The translations under genes and the position numbers were made by a program. Below, piece by piece: positions 44,198 through 53,039 of a stretch of 64,000 bases of DNA. The number at the start of each line of letters is the position of its first letter. Position 1 is the stretch's first letter. Source of the DNA: Lewinellaceae bacterium (GTDB taxonomy: Bacteria > Bacteroidota > Bacteroidia > Chitinophagales > Saprospiraceae); NCBI GenBank assembly GCA_020636445.1, contig JACJXV010000015.1, positions 15,666 through 79,665 on the forward strand, read 5' to 3'. The notes under the pieces were generated by a model. The model ran no database searches and was not told the DNA's origin. It saw only the letters and a program-made list of their open reading frames with translations.

Positions 44198-44397
44198 GTG
44201 AGCAGTGAGCAGTTGGCAGCCCCTGGATACCATGTATTAAATCTGAGGTGGAGCAGAGGGCAGTGTCTGCCTGGATAGGGCTGAATGGTTCAAAACCGCT
44301 CAACCAGTAACCCAGCCCCGACTGCGTCGAGGGTAAAATACCAGATACCAGATACCAGATACCAGATACCAATAGGGGGTTTAATCCGGCTTCTTTT
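44198..44397. repeat. composite dispersed intergenic repeat with 7-bp tandem
   Basis: Within the 534-bp gap 43907-44440 lie GTGAGCAGTGAGCAG (44198-44212), ACCGCTCAAC (about 44286-44295), a CCCCGACTGCGTCGAGGG stem, four perfect tandem copies of CCAGATA (44341-44368) and TTAATCCGGCTTCTTTT (44381-44397). The first, second and last blocks occur in the same order at 1722-1937. The rest of the gap (43907-44197) shows nothing I can name. Confidence 0.65.
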
Positions 44398-44440
44398 GGG
44401 GGCCAAAACCCATTTTTGCTTAAGACACAAAGTACTTAAT

Positions 44441-44983
44441 ATGATTACAATTATATCAGGAACGAATCGACGGGATAGCCTGGGGGCCAAGGTTGCACGC
44501 CAGTATGCGGAAATGCTGCGGGAGCGAACCACGGAAGAAGTGAAGCTGCTAGCGCTGGAGGAAGTACCGCACGATTGGTTTCACGCGGAGATGTATGCTG
44601 CTGCGGGGCAATCGCCAACGATTACTAAAATTCAGGACGAGTATATTTTGCCAGCCGAAAAGATAGTTTACGTGATTTCGGAGTATAATGGAAGCTTCCC
44701 GGGAGTTGTTAAACTATTTATTGATGCGCTCTCAGTACGGCATTACCAGGCAACGTTCAGGGGAAAAAAAGCGGCGATGATTGGCGTAGGTTCCGGTCGT
44801 GGTGGAAATCTGCGGGGCATGGAACACCTCACCGGGATTTTACACTATCTGGGAACCATTATTTTACCAAACAAATTGCCGATTTCCCGCATTAGCGAAT
44901 TAAAGGATGACCAGGGGGAAATTATTGATCCGGATACGCTAAAGGAGATAAATAAGCATATCGCAGAGTTGCTTGCTTTTTAG
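44441..44983 (+). CDS. NADPH-dependent FMN reductase family protein
   Basis: A 180-residue flavodoxin-like protein. The FMN phosphate loop is ISGTNRRDSLGAKVA at the N-terminus; VISEYNGSFPGVVKLFIDAL is the conserved flavin-ring motif region (E-Y-N-G-S) near residue 90, and GVGSGRGGNLRGMEHL follows. Members reduce quinones, azo compounds or chromate in vitro. I chose ATG 44441, since upstream codons lie in the CCAGATA repeat. Confidence 0.88.
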   Translation: MITIISGTNRRDSLGAKVARQYAEMLRERTTEEVKLLALEEVPHDWFHAEMYAAAGQSPTITKIQDEYILPAEKIVYVISEYNGSFPGVVKLFIDALSVRHYQATFRGKKAAMIGVGSGRGGNLRGMEHLTGILHYLGTIILPNKLPISRISELKDDQGEIIDPDTLKEINKHIAELLAF

Positions 44984-45244
44984 GCAGAGATGTTTATCTG
45001 GTTTATACCGCTTCGCTCGGTTTATATCGTTCGCTAACGCTCACCCCATACCCAGGCCCATACGGGCAGGCTGGGCAAGCTGGGCAAGTTTGGTTTATGA
45101 GGTTTATTTTCCTGCTCACTGCTCACGCAATACGCTCACTCGGTTTATGGGGTTTATTTTGAGGTCACGCCAACGCGCCAACGCGCCAACGCGCCAATAC
45201 GCCAATAGCCAATATGCCAATTTGCTAATACCCACCACGCCAAC
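44984..45244. repeat. dispersed repeat cluster
   Basis: GTTTATACCGCTTCGCTCGGTTTAT-type repeats (45000-45160), an inverted CTGCTCACTGCTCAC (45112-45126) and a tandem of CGCCAACGCGCCAAC words (about 45168-45240) fill this gap. All belong to the families seen at 38.9 and 58.8-62.3 kb. No gene is supported. Confidence 0.65.
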
Positions 45245-45292
45245 AACAAACATCCCGAATTTTGGCCAAGTCCGAAGTTCGGGATGTTTGTT
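45245..45292. terminator. 15-bp perfect hairpin between convergent genes
   Basis: Bases 45245-45259 pair with 45278-45292 around an 18-nt loop. It lies just before the sppA stop (45319) and could end transcription from both sides, although the T runs are weak (TTTGTT). Confidence 0.5.
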
Positions 45293-45318
45293 ATTGGGGA
45301 ATTCAGGTATCCTGCTGT

Positions 45319-47094
45319 TTATTGCACAGAAATAAGGGCCGGTAGGCGCGCTTGAATTCCCTGGGAGTCGTGAATGGCTTTAAGTTCCCGCAGGTAAGGA
45401 TACCATTGGGGGTACTGCGTTTCCATGATTTTAGCCGCTCGCGCCTCTTTGTTGGGGTTCAGCAGTTCTTCTACTAACTGCTGGAGCGGATCTTTCACCT
45501 GAGGGTAGGTTGTTACGCGATAATCACTCAGTTTGGCCATGCGAGCGGCACAGGCCATCGCATCGTCGAGGTTTCCAATGCGATCCACCAATTTCACCTG
45601 GAGTGCATCAGGGCCGCTCCAAACTCGGCCCTGGGCGATTTCATTAACGGCATCCCGCGAGAGGCCACGCCCCTCAGAAACGCGCTTGAGAAACAATTCA
45701 TAGTTCTCATCCACCTGGACCTGCATACGGCGGCTTTCTGCTTCGCTCAGGTCGAAGAAAGGCGTTAAGCCCAGGGCAAAAGGTCCGGTTTTGACTGAAT
45801 CGTAGGTAATCCCAATTTTATCCCGCATGGTTCCTTCGAGACTGGGAACTATCCGGTAGACGCCAATTGAGCCGGTAACGGTGTTGGGCTCCGCAAAAAT
45901 AGAATCACCAGGGGCGGAAATATAGTACCCTCCGGAGGCAGCATAGTTGCCCATTGAGATAACGAGTGGTTTACCCGCTTCTTTTACTCGCTGAAGTGCG
46001 TACCAAATATTTTCAGAAGCGATGGCACTTCCTCCAGGTGAATTCACCCGCAGAACCACGGCTTTGATGCGGTCGTCCTGGGCGATTTTCTCCAGATCCT
46101 TGATATACTGCCCATCGGTAATGACACCATTTTGGCCCTTGCCGTCCATGATTGTCCCTTCGGCATAGACCACGGCCACTTTATCTTTGGCACTGTAGTT
46201 GCTCTTGGGAGGATTAGCGGCAAAATAGTTACTCAAGGAAACGAGTTTGATTTTATCTTTCTTACTCAGGCCCATGCGGTCGCGCATGTAATCCATTGCT
46301 TGCTGTCGGTAGGCAACACTATCGATTAGTCCCAGTGATTTAGCACGTTCCGGGGTATCCGCTTCATAGCCGTTGACGATTTTTTGCAATGCCTCCCGGG
46401 ATAGATTACGGCTCTTACTGACATCAGTAAGGAAGGTATCATAGATGTCATGGAGCAGTTCGCTGTATTGGTAGCGGTTGTCCGGGCTGAGCTTTTTGAG
46501 CCGGTAAGGTTCGGTGCCGCCTTTGTATTTCCCGACATAGAAAACCTGGATTTTGACCCCCAGTCGATCAGCGAGTTCCCGGTAGAAAGGAATTTCAGCG
46601 GCGAAACCACGCACTTCAAAGAAGCTGGATGGGTTGGCATAAACCTGGTTGGCTGCGCTTGCCAGGTAGTAAGTTCCCTGCGTATAGAATTTGGAGTGGG
46701 AGACCACAAATTTTCCTGATTCCTGGAAATCAACCAGGGCAGCGCGCAGCTGTTGAGCCGAGGCGTAACCGCTGATTACCGGAAATTCCATATCCAGAAA
46801 TATCCCTTTGATTCGGTCATCGTCTTTGGCTTTTTCGATAGTCCGGACGATGTCGTGCAGGCCGATTACTTTGTCTTCACTGAATTCGAAGGGTTGCATC
46901 GAAACATTATTCGTCAGCTCCGGCAGTGGTTTGTCGAAAGTAAGACGGAGTACAGAATTGGCTTCGATAGGTTCAGCTTTGCTGCCCTGGCTGGCAAGCG
47001 CGCCGGCAATAGCAATACCAATAAACGAAATAGCCAGCAATGCCAGGAAAAATCCCAGGCAGGAAGCCAGCATCATACGCAGAAATTGAAACAT
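45319..47094 (-). CDS. sppA: signal peptide peptidase SppA, 67K type
   Basis: A 591-residue membrane protease that digests cleaved signal peptides. An N-terminal transmembrane helix (residues ~5-35) is followed by two S49 domains. The catalytic Ser is in MGNYAASGGYYIS in the C-terminal half, and the Lys is expected in the N-terminal domain near YLASAANQVYANPSS. The long form with duplicated S49 domains matches the 67K subfamily. It is transcribed alone. Confidence 0.94.
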   Translation of the reverse strand: MFQFLRMMLASCLGFFLALLAISFIGIAIAGALASQGSKAEPIEANSVLRLTFDKPLPELTNNVSMQPFEFSEDKVIGLHDIVRTIEKAKDDDRIKGIFLDMEFPVISGYASAQQLRAALVDFQESGKFVVSHSKFYTQGTYYLASAANQVYANPSSFFEVRGFAAEIPFYRELADRLGVKIQVFYVGKYKGGTEPYRLKKLSPDNRYQYSELLHDIYDTFLTDVSKSRNLSREALQKIVNGYEADTPERAKSLGLIDSVAYRQQAMDYMRDRMGLSKKDKIKLVSLSNYFAANPPKSNYSAKDKVAVVYAEGTIMDGKGQNGVITDGQYIKDLEKIAQDDRIKAVVLRVNSPGGSAIASENIWYALQRVKEAGKPLVISMGNYAASGGYYISAPGDSIFAEPNTVTGSIGVYRIVPSLEGTMRDKIGITYDSVKTGPFALGLTPFFDLSEAESRRMQVQVDENYELFLKRVSEGRGLSRDAVNEIAQGRVWSGPDALQVKLVDRIGNLDDAMACAARMAKLSDYRVTTYPQVKDPLQQLVEELLNPNKEARAAKIMETQYPQWYPYLRELKAIHDSQGIQARLPALISVQ

Positions 47095-47281
47095 AGGATT
47101 GGATCGATTTTGAACACTAAAGTATTTAAATCTGGGATGGGGTGGTATGCTTTTTAGATAAAACCAGTGATTTTAAGGATTGAGTTGCTAACTCACCCCT
47201 TAACAACCACCAGGAAGGGAGAATGTTTGGGGTAATTTGTAGCTTTAAGGCAAAAGCAATTCTGATCATAAAACCAATATA

Positions 47282-48346
47282 ATGATGAATCTACGCGCAA
47301 TAATTTGCCTGATGTTGTTTTTTGCTTTGGGCGCCTGTCAACCTACCGGAGAGGCTAATGATAAAACGGCGGAGACGGCCGGAGAAAAGGAATCCGTTAA
47401 ACCTGCCTACGCCATTGTCATTCACGGGGGCGCAGGTACAATTACCCGATCAATGATGACTGCAGAGATGGAGGCCGAATACCGGGCGACCCTCAACGCA
47501 GCGCTGGATATTGGCGAAGGTGTTTTGGCTCAGGGAGGATCAGCACTCGATGCGGTTGAGCAAACGATACGTTCTTTGGAGGATTCACCCTTGTTCAATG
47601 CTGGTAAGGGGGCTGTATTCACGCACGAAGGTAAAAATGAACTGGATGCGGCCATTATGATGGGCAGCAATCTGGCTGCTGGATCGATTGGTGGGGTTAC
47701 TACGGTGAGGAACCCGATTTCACTGGCGCGTGCCGTGATGGAAAAAAGTCCGCATGTAATGATGGCAGGGCCGGGGGCCGAAGAATTTGCCAAGGAACAA
47801 GGATTGGAAATCGTAAGCCCTGATTACTTCTTCACGCAGAAGCGATTTGATGCGCTCCAAAAAGCTATTCAGGAGGAAAAGGAGAAACAACCCATGGGGT
47901 ATACAGGGGAAAACCGCGATTATAAGTTTGGTACAGTAGGCTGTGTTGCCCTGGATAAAGCCGGCCATATTGTCGCGGGGACCTCTACGGGCGGAATGAC
48001 AAATAAGCGGTATAACCGCATTGGGGATGCTCCGATCATTGGTGCCGGAACCTATGCTAATGATGCAACGTGTGGGATATCCTGTACCGGGCATGGTGAA
48101 TTTTTCATCCGCTACACCGTCGCACATGACGTTTCAGCACTCATGGAATATCAGGGACTAAGCCTGCAGGAAGCTGCCGATAAGGTGGTAATGGATAAAT
48201 TGGTAAAAGCAGGCGGCGAAGGAGGCCTGGTTGCCCTGGACCGCCAGGGGAATATTGCGATGCCCTTTAATTCGGAAGGCATGTACCGTGGGTATGCCCG
48301 TCCGGGTGAACGAGTGGTGGAAATTTATAAGGACGAGAAGAACTAG
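47282..48346 (+). CDS. isoaspartyl peptidase/L-asparaginase (Ntn hydrolase), lipoprotein
   Basis: A 354-residue plant-type asparaginase precursor. The signal peptide ends in a lipobox (ALGAC, Cys19). HGGAGTITR lies near residue 48; the self-cleavage site with nucleophile T218 is in FGTVGCVALD, preceded by a variable linker, and TSTGGMTNKR and TGHGEFFIR form the substrate pocket. Such enzymes split isoaspartyl dipeptides and asparagine. Here it is probably periplasmic. The start could be either of two adjacent ATGs. Confidence 0.93.
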   Translation: MMNLRAIICLMLFFALGACQPTGEANDKTAETAGEKESVKPAYAIVIHGGAGTITRSMMTAEMEAEYRATLNAALDIGEGVLAQGGSALDAVEQTIRSLEDSPLFNAGKGAVFTHEGKNELDAAIMMGSNLAAGSIGGVTTVRNPISLARAVMEKSPHVMMAGPGAEEFAKEQGLEIVSPDYFFTQKRFDALQKAIQEEKEKQPMGYTGENRDYKFGTVGCVALDKAGHIVAGTSTGGMTNKRYNRIGDAPIIGAGTYANDATCGISCTGHGEFFIRYTVAHDVSALMEYQGLSLQEAADKVVMDKLVKAGGEGGLVALDRQGNIAMPFNSEGMYRGYARPGERVVEIYKDEKN

Positions 48347-48426
48347 GCCAAAAGAAAATATCCGGGATATTGACAAGTACCGGTGTTCGGGATGCGGTTT
48401 TGTAGGGCTTTAGAAATTGGAAATTA

Positions 48427-48460
48427 GAAATTGGAAATCAGACACTAAATTTCCAATTTC
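48427..48460. repeat. inverted repeat of the GGAAATTAGAAATTGG family
   Basis: GAAATTGGAAAT (48427-48438) pairs with 48449-48460 around 10 nt, inside a 224-bp gap (48347-48570) that also holds a TTCGCCCACCGTAGC...GTAGGCGGG block and a TTCACCCTTCACGG block found elsewhere. It may fold in RNA but lacks a T run; it is more likely a dispersed repeat than a terminator. Confidence 0.45.
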
Positions 48461-48570
48461 TGATTTCCTTCGCCCACCGTAGCTTTGCGTAGGCGGGTCG
48501 CTTCACCCTTCACGGGATGACAATCGCTAACCTTTAACTGCTCAGTGGACAAAGCATCAAATAGTGCGTT

Positions 48571-50340
48571 TTACGACCCACCCAGTCCCAGCAGCTGTCT
48601 GACATCAGCCTCGGAGTGAACTGCCTGGTCCTTTACGGTTACCTGGACCACCACTGGTTTACCGGGTTTACGGTTTTCAAACCAACTTGATTCCTGGGTG
48701 ATGGCCAGTTTTTGTTCTGGGGTGATCAACCAGATGATTTGCTCACCTGTCTGGTCGAGGGGAACTACGGCCCCTTTGCTGGTATAAAGCCGATAGATGG
48801 TGTTTTGCTTTTTGTCAACCAGGAATGCGACCTGGTTGGGGTATTCGATCCCGTACTGATCTACAAAGCGTGCCGCTTGCACCTGCTGAGGTAATGGGGG
48901 GAGCGGCCTATCGCAATTCCAGATACCAAAAGCATCAATGGAAAAACTACTTCTCACTTGTCGGGTTGTTTTACCAGACCCGGTACCTTCTTGCGCTACA
49001 GCCTGGGTATACGCCTGTTGAAGCTGTGCTCGACGAGTTTTCAGATCATTCAGCAAAACCTCTTTTCGCTGAGCAAATTCCCGGCTGTAGTCGGCCAGGG
49101 ATTGTTGGTAACGGGTATAGGCGGTTTCGAATTTTTTTCGAGCCTCTTCATAGGCTTTACCCAAAAGCACGGGTTGGATAAACAACCGACGTTGGGTGGT
49201 GCCGGCGATCAGGCTCAGTTCGATATCGCCATCAGCGCCCCGGCGAAGCCGCAGGCCATCCCACTCGACGGCAAACATGCGCTCATCAAATTCGTTGCTT
49301 CGGGGAGTGATTACCACTAATTTGCCGGCAATTTCCTGAAAGATTGTTCGGGTTTCAGCGTCCATTTCGAGGCTATTCCAGGCAGGGTCAATATCCAGGG
49401 AAGGCAGACCTGCATTTGCCTGTATTGGCGCTTTAGGCTCTATGGGAGGTGGAAAATTTGCTTGTAACCGGGTAAGTATATTGGCTTCCTCTGCATCCAA
49501 TGACGTGAGCTGGTCAGATACCCCTTGTGAAAGGGATCGGTTACCGGAACTAGCATCATCGGTGGGGGCCTCAGTATACCAGGAAAGTTGATCAACGCCC
49601 TGGAAGGACCAATTCCGGCTAACCGTATCCAACCAATACACATTATAAGCAGGAAGTAAACTATTCGATGGAGCATCCAGAGTACTCAGTAATTCTACCT
49701 GGATTTTTTTACCCGGAGCAAGTTGAATGGATTGCCCATTTTGTGTCCCCCGGATTTCGATCATGCCTATGGATTCCAATTGATAGCGGGTTCCTGCCGA
49801 GTCATAGGTCATGGGGACACCGGTTAGGAAAAAATCGACAGCGTCGTGCATTTCGCGATACCAAATATCCACTTCTCCCTGGATGGCATTGCCGCGATTA
49901 TCCTGGAAAGCCTGGTAAGGGAAGACCAACCGGGATCCATTCGCTGCGATAAGCGTGCCTCCGGTTTGGGCATCGATTGTATGACGTTGAAGCGGTTTGT
50001 CCAGTGCGGGAACAGGGACGTCCAGGCAGGGCTGCTCGGCGAAATGAGCCTGGGCCATTAGCTGCGCCTGTTCCGGACTTGGCAGGGTTAATGTATTGGT
50101 TTGCCAGAAAAACCAGCCCGCTAGTGCGGCCGCCGCCGCTGCGCTGGTAGCAATCCAGAAAAGCCTGCGGCGGAAAAGCCTTTGGTTAGCGGGGAGGGTA
50201 GGGGGTGCCGCTTGAAATTGTGCGAGCACCGCATCGAAATCCCGGTGCTGGTCAATGGTTTCCCGGCTAGGTTCCTCGGGAGGAATGCGAAAATTGTAAT
50301 GGTGCCCCATATGCCTGGTTTTGTTGGCAGCATCAGCCAC
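48571..50340 (-). CDS. membrane protein partner of ECF sigma factor (possible anti-sigma)
   Basis: A 589-residue protein with a cytoplasmic N-terminus (~1-60), one transmembrane helix (about 61-79, Ala-rich) and a large periplasmic part. Residues ~105-250 follow a Bacteroidota pattern (GGTLIAANGSRLVFPYQAF, REMHDAVDFFLTGVPMTYDS, YQLESIGMIEIRG) resembling ZU5-like extracellular domains. A coiled-coil-like segment follows near 395-445. The gene overlaps the sigma factor gene by 8 bp, which favours a regulatory pairing, but it lacks a recognisable zinc anti-sigma motif. Confidence 0.7.
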   Translation of the reverse strand: MADAANKTRHMGHHYNFRIPPEEPSRETIDQHRDFDAVLAQFQAAPPTLPANQRLFRRRLFWIATSAAAAAALAGWFFWQTNTLTLPSPEQAQLMAQAHFAEQPCLDVPVPALDKPLQRHTIDAQTGGTLIAANGSRLVFPYQAFQDNRGNAIQGEVDIWYREMHDAVDFFLTGVPMTYDSAGTRYQLESIGMIEIRGTQNGQSIQLAPGKKIQVELLSTLDAPSNSLLPAYNVYWLDTVSRNWSFQGVDQLSWYTEAPTDDASSGNRSLSQGVSDQLTSLDAEEANILTRLQANFPPPIEPKAPIQANAGLPSLDIDPAWNSLEMDAETRTIFQEIAGKLVVITPRSNEFDERMFAVEWDGLRLRRGADGDIELSLIAGTTQRRLFIQPVLLGKAYEEARKKFETAYTRYQQSLADYSREFAQRKEVLLNDLKTRRAQLQQAYTQAVAQEGTGSGKTTRQVRSSFSIDAFGIWNCDRPLPPLPQQVQAARFVDQYGIEYPNQVAFLVDKKQNTIYRLYTSKGAVVPLDQTGEQIIWLITPEQKLAITQESSWFENRKPGKPVVVQVTVKDQAVHSEADVRQLLGLGGS

Positions 50341-50914
50341 CGGGATTCATTTTTTTGCGCAAGCGTTCCAGTAGACGATGTACTTTCACTTTTGCATTAT
50401 TTTCGGTTAGATCGAGTAGTTCGGCAATCTCTTTGAACGGGCGTTGTTCAAAGAACCGCATTTCAATCAATTGTAAATCATCAGGTTTCAGGTCATCCAA
50501 CGCAGCTAATAAGGCCTTGCGTCGGTATTGGTATTCTTCGGGATCGGCCTCATCGGTATCATCCAGGAGTAGTTGCAGGTGGTTTTCCTCCAAACTGACT
50601 ACGCGTTGGTTGCGTTGTGATTGGCGAAAATACTGTCCGACCTCATTGATGGCAATGCGGAAAAGCCAGGCAGAAAAAGGTACTCCCTGGAAGGAATAAG
50701 CCGGTAATTTTTGCAGTGCCTTAAGAAAGACTTGCGCACACAAATCGGCACAGAGGTGCTCATCTCCGGTGCGGCGGTATATTAAACGGAAAACTGCCTC
50801 ATAATAGCGATCGTACAAAGGCCGAAAACGCTCGGGATTAGTTTGGGCCGCCTGAATTTCCCCCCACTCCCGGTGCATGGCTTCCTCCGAAATGCGATTT
50901 TCGGATCGTTCCAT
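50333..50914 (-). CDS. ECF-type RNA polymerase sigma factor
   Basis: A 193-residue sigma-70 family protein. Region 2 is RPLYDRYYEAVFRLIYRRTGDEHLCADLCAQVFLKAL in several pieces, and region 4 includes LKPDDLQLIEMRFFEQRPFKEIAELLDLTENNAKVKVHRLLERL (helix-turn-helix). I chose the ATG at 50914; an upstream start would add 16 residues without family support. It is translationally coupled to the 589-residue membrane protein. The signal and targets are unknown. Confidence 0.92.
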   Translation of the reverse strand: MERSENRISEEAMHREWGEIQAAQTNPERFRPLYDRYYEAVFRLIYRRTGDEHLCADLCAQVFLKALQKLPAYSFQGVPFSAWLFRIAINEVGQYFRQSQRNQRVVSLEENHLQLLLDDTDEADPEEYQYRRKALLAALDDLKPDDLQLIEMRFFEQRPFKEIAELLDLTENNAKVKVHRLLERLRKKMNPGG

Positions 50915-51159
50915 TGGCTGGGTTTTTGCAAGGGTACGATTAATTTGCAAATTTAAAAACATCCGGTCCTGTTTTCCGATCGTGTTTCAGGGATCGTTTA
51001 CTCTCATAATGCGCTTTTGGTAGAAGGTTACACTTCCGGGAAAAAATATCATCTTGCAGAAGTCAAAACTGTATTCGCTGTTTTATCGTATCTGCATAGG
51101 ATAGTGGGTCTCCCTGGATAACCTGTATGCATCAAATCATTTATAATTGGTTAAGTCTC

Positions 51160-51849
51160 ATGAGTGTTAGTGTGATAATCCCCACCCTGAATGAAGCAGC
51201 ACATATTGGGCAATTGGTTCGCCGGCTGCTTGCATCTGAAAACAGCAGTTTGCAGGAGGTCATTGTGGTGGATGGTGGTAGTACTGATGGTACACCCGCA
51301 ATTGCCCGAAATGCTGGCGCCATTGTCATTAAAACCCCTTTGCCTTCCCGGGCCCGGCAAATGAATTTGGGGGCGTCCAAAGCAACGGGTGATATTTTGT
51401 TTTTTGTCCACGGCGACACTTTGCCCCCTGCAACTTTTATAGCGGATATCCTGCAAGCCGTTGAGCAAGGGTTTCCGCAGGGCTGTTTTCGGGCCCGGTA
51501 TGATTCCGCAAATCCCCTGCTACGCATTAATAGTTATTTTACCCGCTTTGACCAGTTATGGTGCCGGGGAGGAGATCAGGGACTTTTTATCACCCGACCG
51601 TTATTTGAACAATTAGGTGGATTCGATGACCACCTGATCATCATGGAGGAGTACGATTGGTTGCAGCGCAGCCGTCCTCAATTCCCGTTTGTTATTTTAC
51701 CCGCTGAGATACTCGTTTCGGCCCGGAAATACGAGAAGAATGCCTACTTAAAGGTGCAATTGACCAACCTGTTCGTTTTTAATATGTACCGCATGGGCTT
51801 TTCGCAGGAGCGGATGCTCCGCACTTACCGCTATTTGTTGCGCTACTAA
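51160..51849 (+). CDS. family 2 glycosyltransferase, TIGR04283-like
   Basis: A 229-residue GT-A glycosyltransferase: SVIIPTLNEAAHIGQLV at the N-terminus, VVDGGSTDGT (first Asp), PSRARQMNLGASKATGDILFFVHGDT (DxD-like) and QGLFITRPLFEQLGGFDD. This order is that of the TIGR04283 group, first linked to arsenosugar synthesis but widespread outside it; no arsenic genes are near, so I do not infer that pathway. The start is ATG 51160. Confidence 0.88.
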   Translation: MSVSVIIPTLNEAAHIGQLVRRLLASENSSLQEVIVVDGGSTDGTPAIARNAGAIVIKTPLPSRARQMNLGASKATGDILFFVHGDTLPPATFIADILQAVEQGFPQGCFRARYDSANPLLRINSYFTRFDQLWCRGGDQGLFITRPLFEQLGGFDDHLIIMEEYDWLQRSRPQFPFVILPAEILVSARKYEKNAYLKVQLTNLFVFNMYRMGFSQERMLRTYRYLLRY

Positions 51850-51905
51850 TCAAATAAACAGAGAAAGTGCAGGGAAAAGATGTATTTTCAGGTAAACAAA
51901 CAACC

Positions 51906-52991
51906 ATGATACGTCAACGCCTTATCCGATATGTAGTATTTCTATTTGTAATTGGATTAGCATATTTGCTCCTGGCGCCGCTTCCCGTGGATCCTGCTTC
52001 ATGGACCCCTCCCAAGTCTCCTGGCTATTCCGGAAACTACCAGGTAAACAATCGCTTGGCAGGCATGGAAATCTTGTTTGCGGGGAAATGCCCGCAGTGT
52101 GAAGACGTCGCTATTGATGGCCGCGGGCGCATTTACGGCGGACGGGGCGATGGCCAGCTTGTTCGTTTAACGGAGCAGGAAGAATATTTCCTGGTGAAGA
52201 ATCCTGAGCGACCAGGCCGCCCCCTGGGGCTGGAATTGGATTTTCAGGGGAACTTACTGGTAGCGGACGCTTATTTGGGGTTGCTTTCGGTGGACAGCCT
52301 GGGAAAGGTAACTCCCTTAGCAACTTCCCACGGTGGGCGCGATTTTGCGTTTACTGATGATTTGGAAATTGATACGGCAGGCATTATCTATTTTTCCGAT
52401 GCTTCGGATAAGTTCAGCGTCGAGCATTACACCTACGATTTGATTGAGCATCAGCCCAATGGCCGGCTTCTAGCCTATAATCCGGAAAATAAACAGACGA
52501 CACTCCTTTTGGATAGCTTATATTTTGCCAATGGTGTTGCTGTCAGTCATGATAACCAGTTTGTACTGGTCAACGAAACGGGGGCTTATCGGGTGACCCG
52601 CTACTGGATTCGCGGCCCTAAAGCCGGGACTTCAGAAATATTCATCGACAACCTGCCTGGTTTTCCTGATGGCATCTCGCGGGGGAGCGATGGCATTTTC
52701 TGGTTAACCCTTCTTTCGCCACGGAATGCCTTGGTCGATAAGCTTATGCCTTATCCTTTCTTTCGCAAAGCACTGTTGCGCCTGCCCGAGTCATTGAAAC
52801 CGGCCCCCGAACGCTATCCATGTGTTCTGGGACTTGATTCCGCTGGCAAAGTGGTCTATAACTTGCAAGATCCAGCAGCTCCATTTGCCCAGATTTCCAG
52901 TGTCCAGGAGGCAAATGGATACCTGTATTTTGCTTCTCTTTTCGAAAACGGGGTAGGCCGCATTTCTCTGGCAGCGGTCCGCGGTAAATAG
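51906..52991 (+). CDS. strictosidine synthase-like/SMP-30-type beta-propeller, membrane-anchored
   Basis: A 361-residue protein with an N-terminal hydrophobic segment (residues ~5-24, signal or anchor). It has the six-bladed propeller signature of strictosidine-synthase-like (APMAP) proteins: ANGVAVSHDNQFVLVNET, TRYWIRGPKAGTSEIFIDNL and LPGFPDGISRGSDGIFWLTLLSP. Homologues show arylesterase-like or lactonase activity; true strictosidine synthesis is not implied. I chose ATG 51906. It lies 56 bp after the glycosyltransferase and may share its transcript. Confidence 0.87.
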   Translation: MIRQRLIRYVVFLFVIGLAYLLLAPLPVDPASWTPPKSPGYSGNYQVNNRLAGMEILFAGKCPQCEDVAIDGRGRIYGGRGDGQLVRLTEQEEYFLVKNPERPGRPLGLELDFQGNLLVADAYLGLLSVDSLGKVTPLATSHGGRDFAFTDDLEIDTAGIIYFSDASDKFSVEHYTYDLIEHQPNGRLLAYNPENKQTTLLLDSLYFANGVAVSHDNQFVLVNETGAYRVTRYWIRGPKAGTSEIFIDNLPGFPDGISRGSDGIFWLTLLSPRNALVDKLMPYPFFRKALLRLPESLKPAPERYPCVLGLDSAGKVVYNLQDPAAPFAQISSVQEANGYLYFASLFENGVGRISLAAVRGK

Positions 52992-53006
52992 TTTTCTGAA
53001 TTTCGC

Positions 53007-53014
53007 TACCTTTG
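53007..53014 (+). promoter_or_regulatory. putative -7 promoter box of radical SAM gene
   Basis: TACCTTTG matches the TAnnTTTG -7 consensus and lies 25 bp before the radical SAM ATG. A -33 element is not clear. Confidence 0.35.
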
Positions 53015-53039
53015 CCCACGAAATCAGGTTAGAACGGTT

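Noticed and set aside
44285..44440. A 52-residue N-terminal extension of the FMN reductase
   Set aside because: It translates the CCAGATA tandem and other repeat blocks; the conserved flavodoxin start is at 44441.
51160..51849. An arsenosugar biosynthesis locus, suggested by the TIGR04283-like glycosyltransferase
   Set aside because: No arsenic methylation or radical SAM arsenosugar partner of the expected kind is adjacent; the family name is broader than the pathway.
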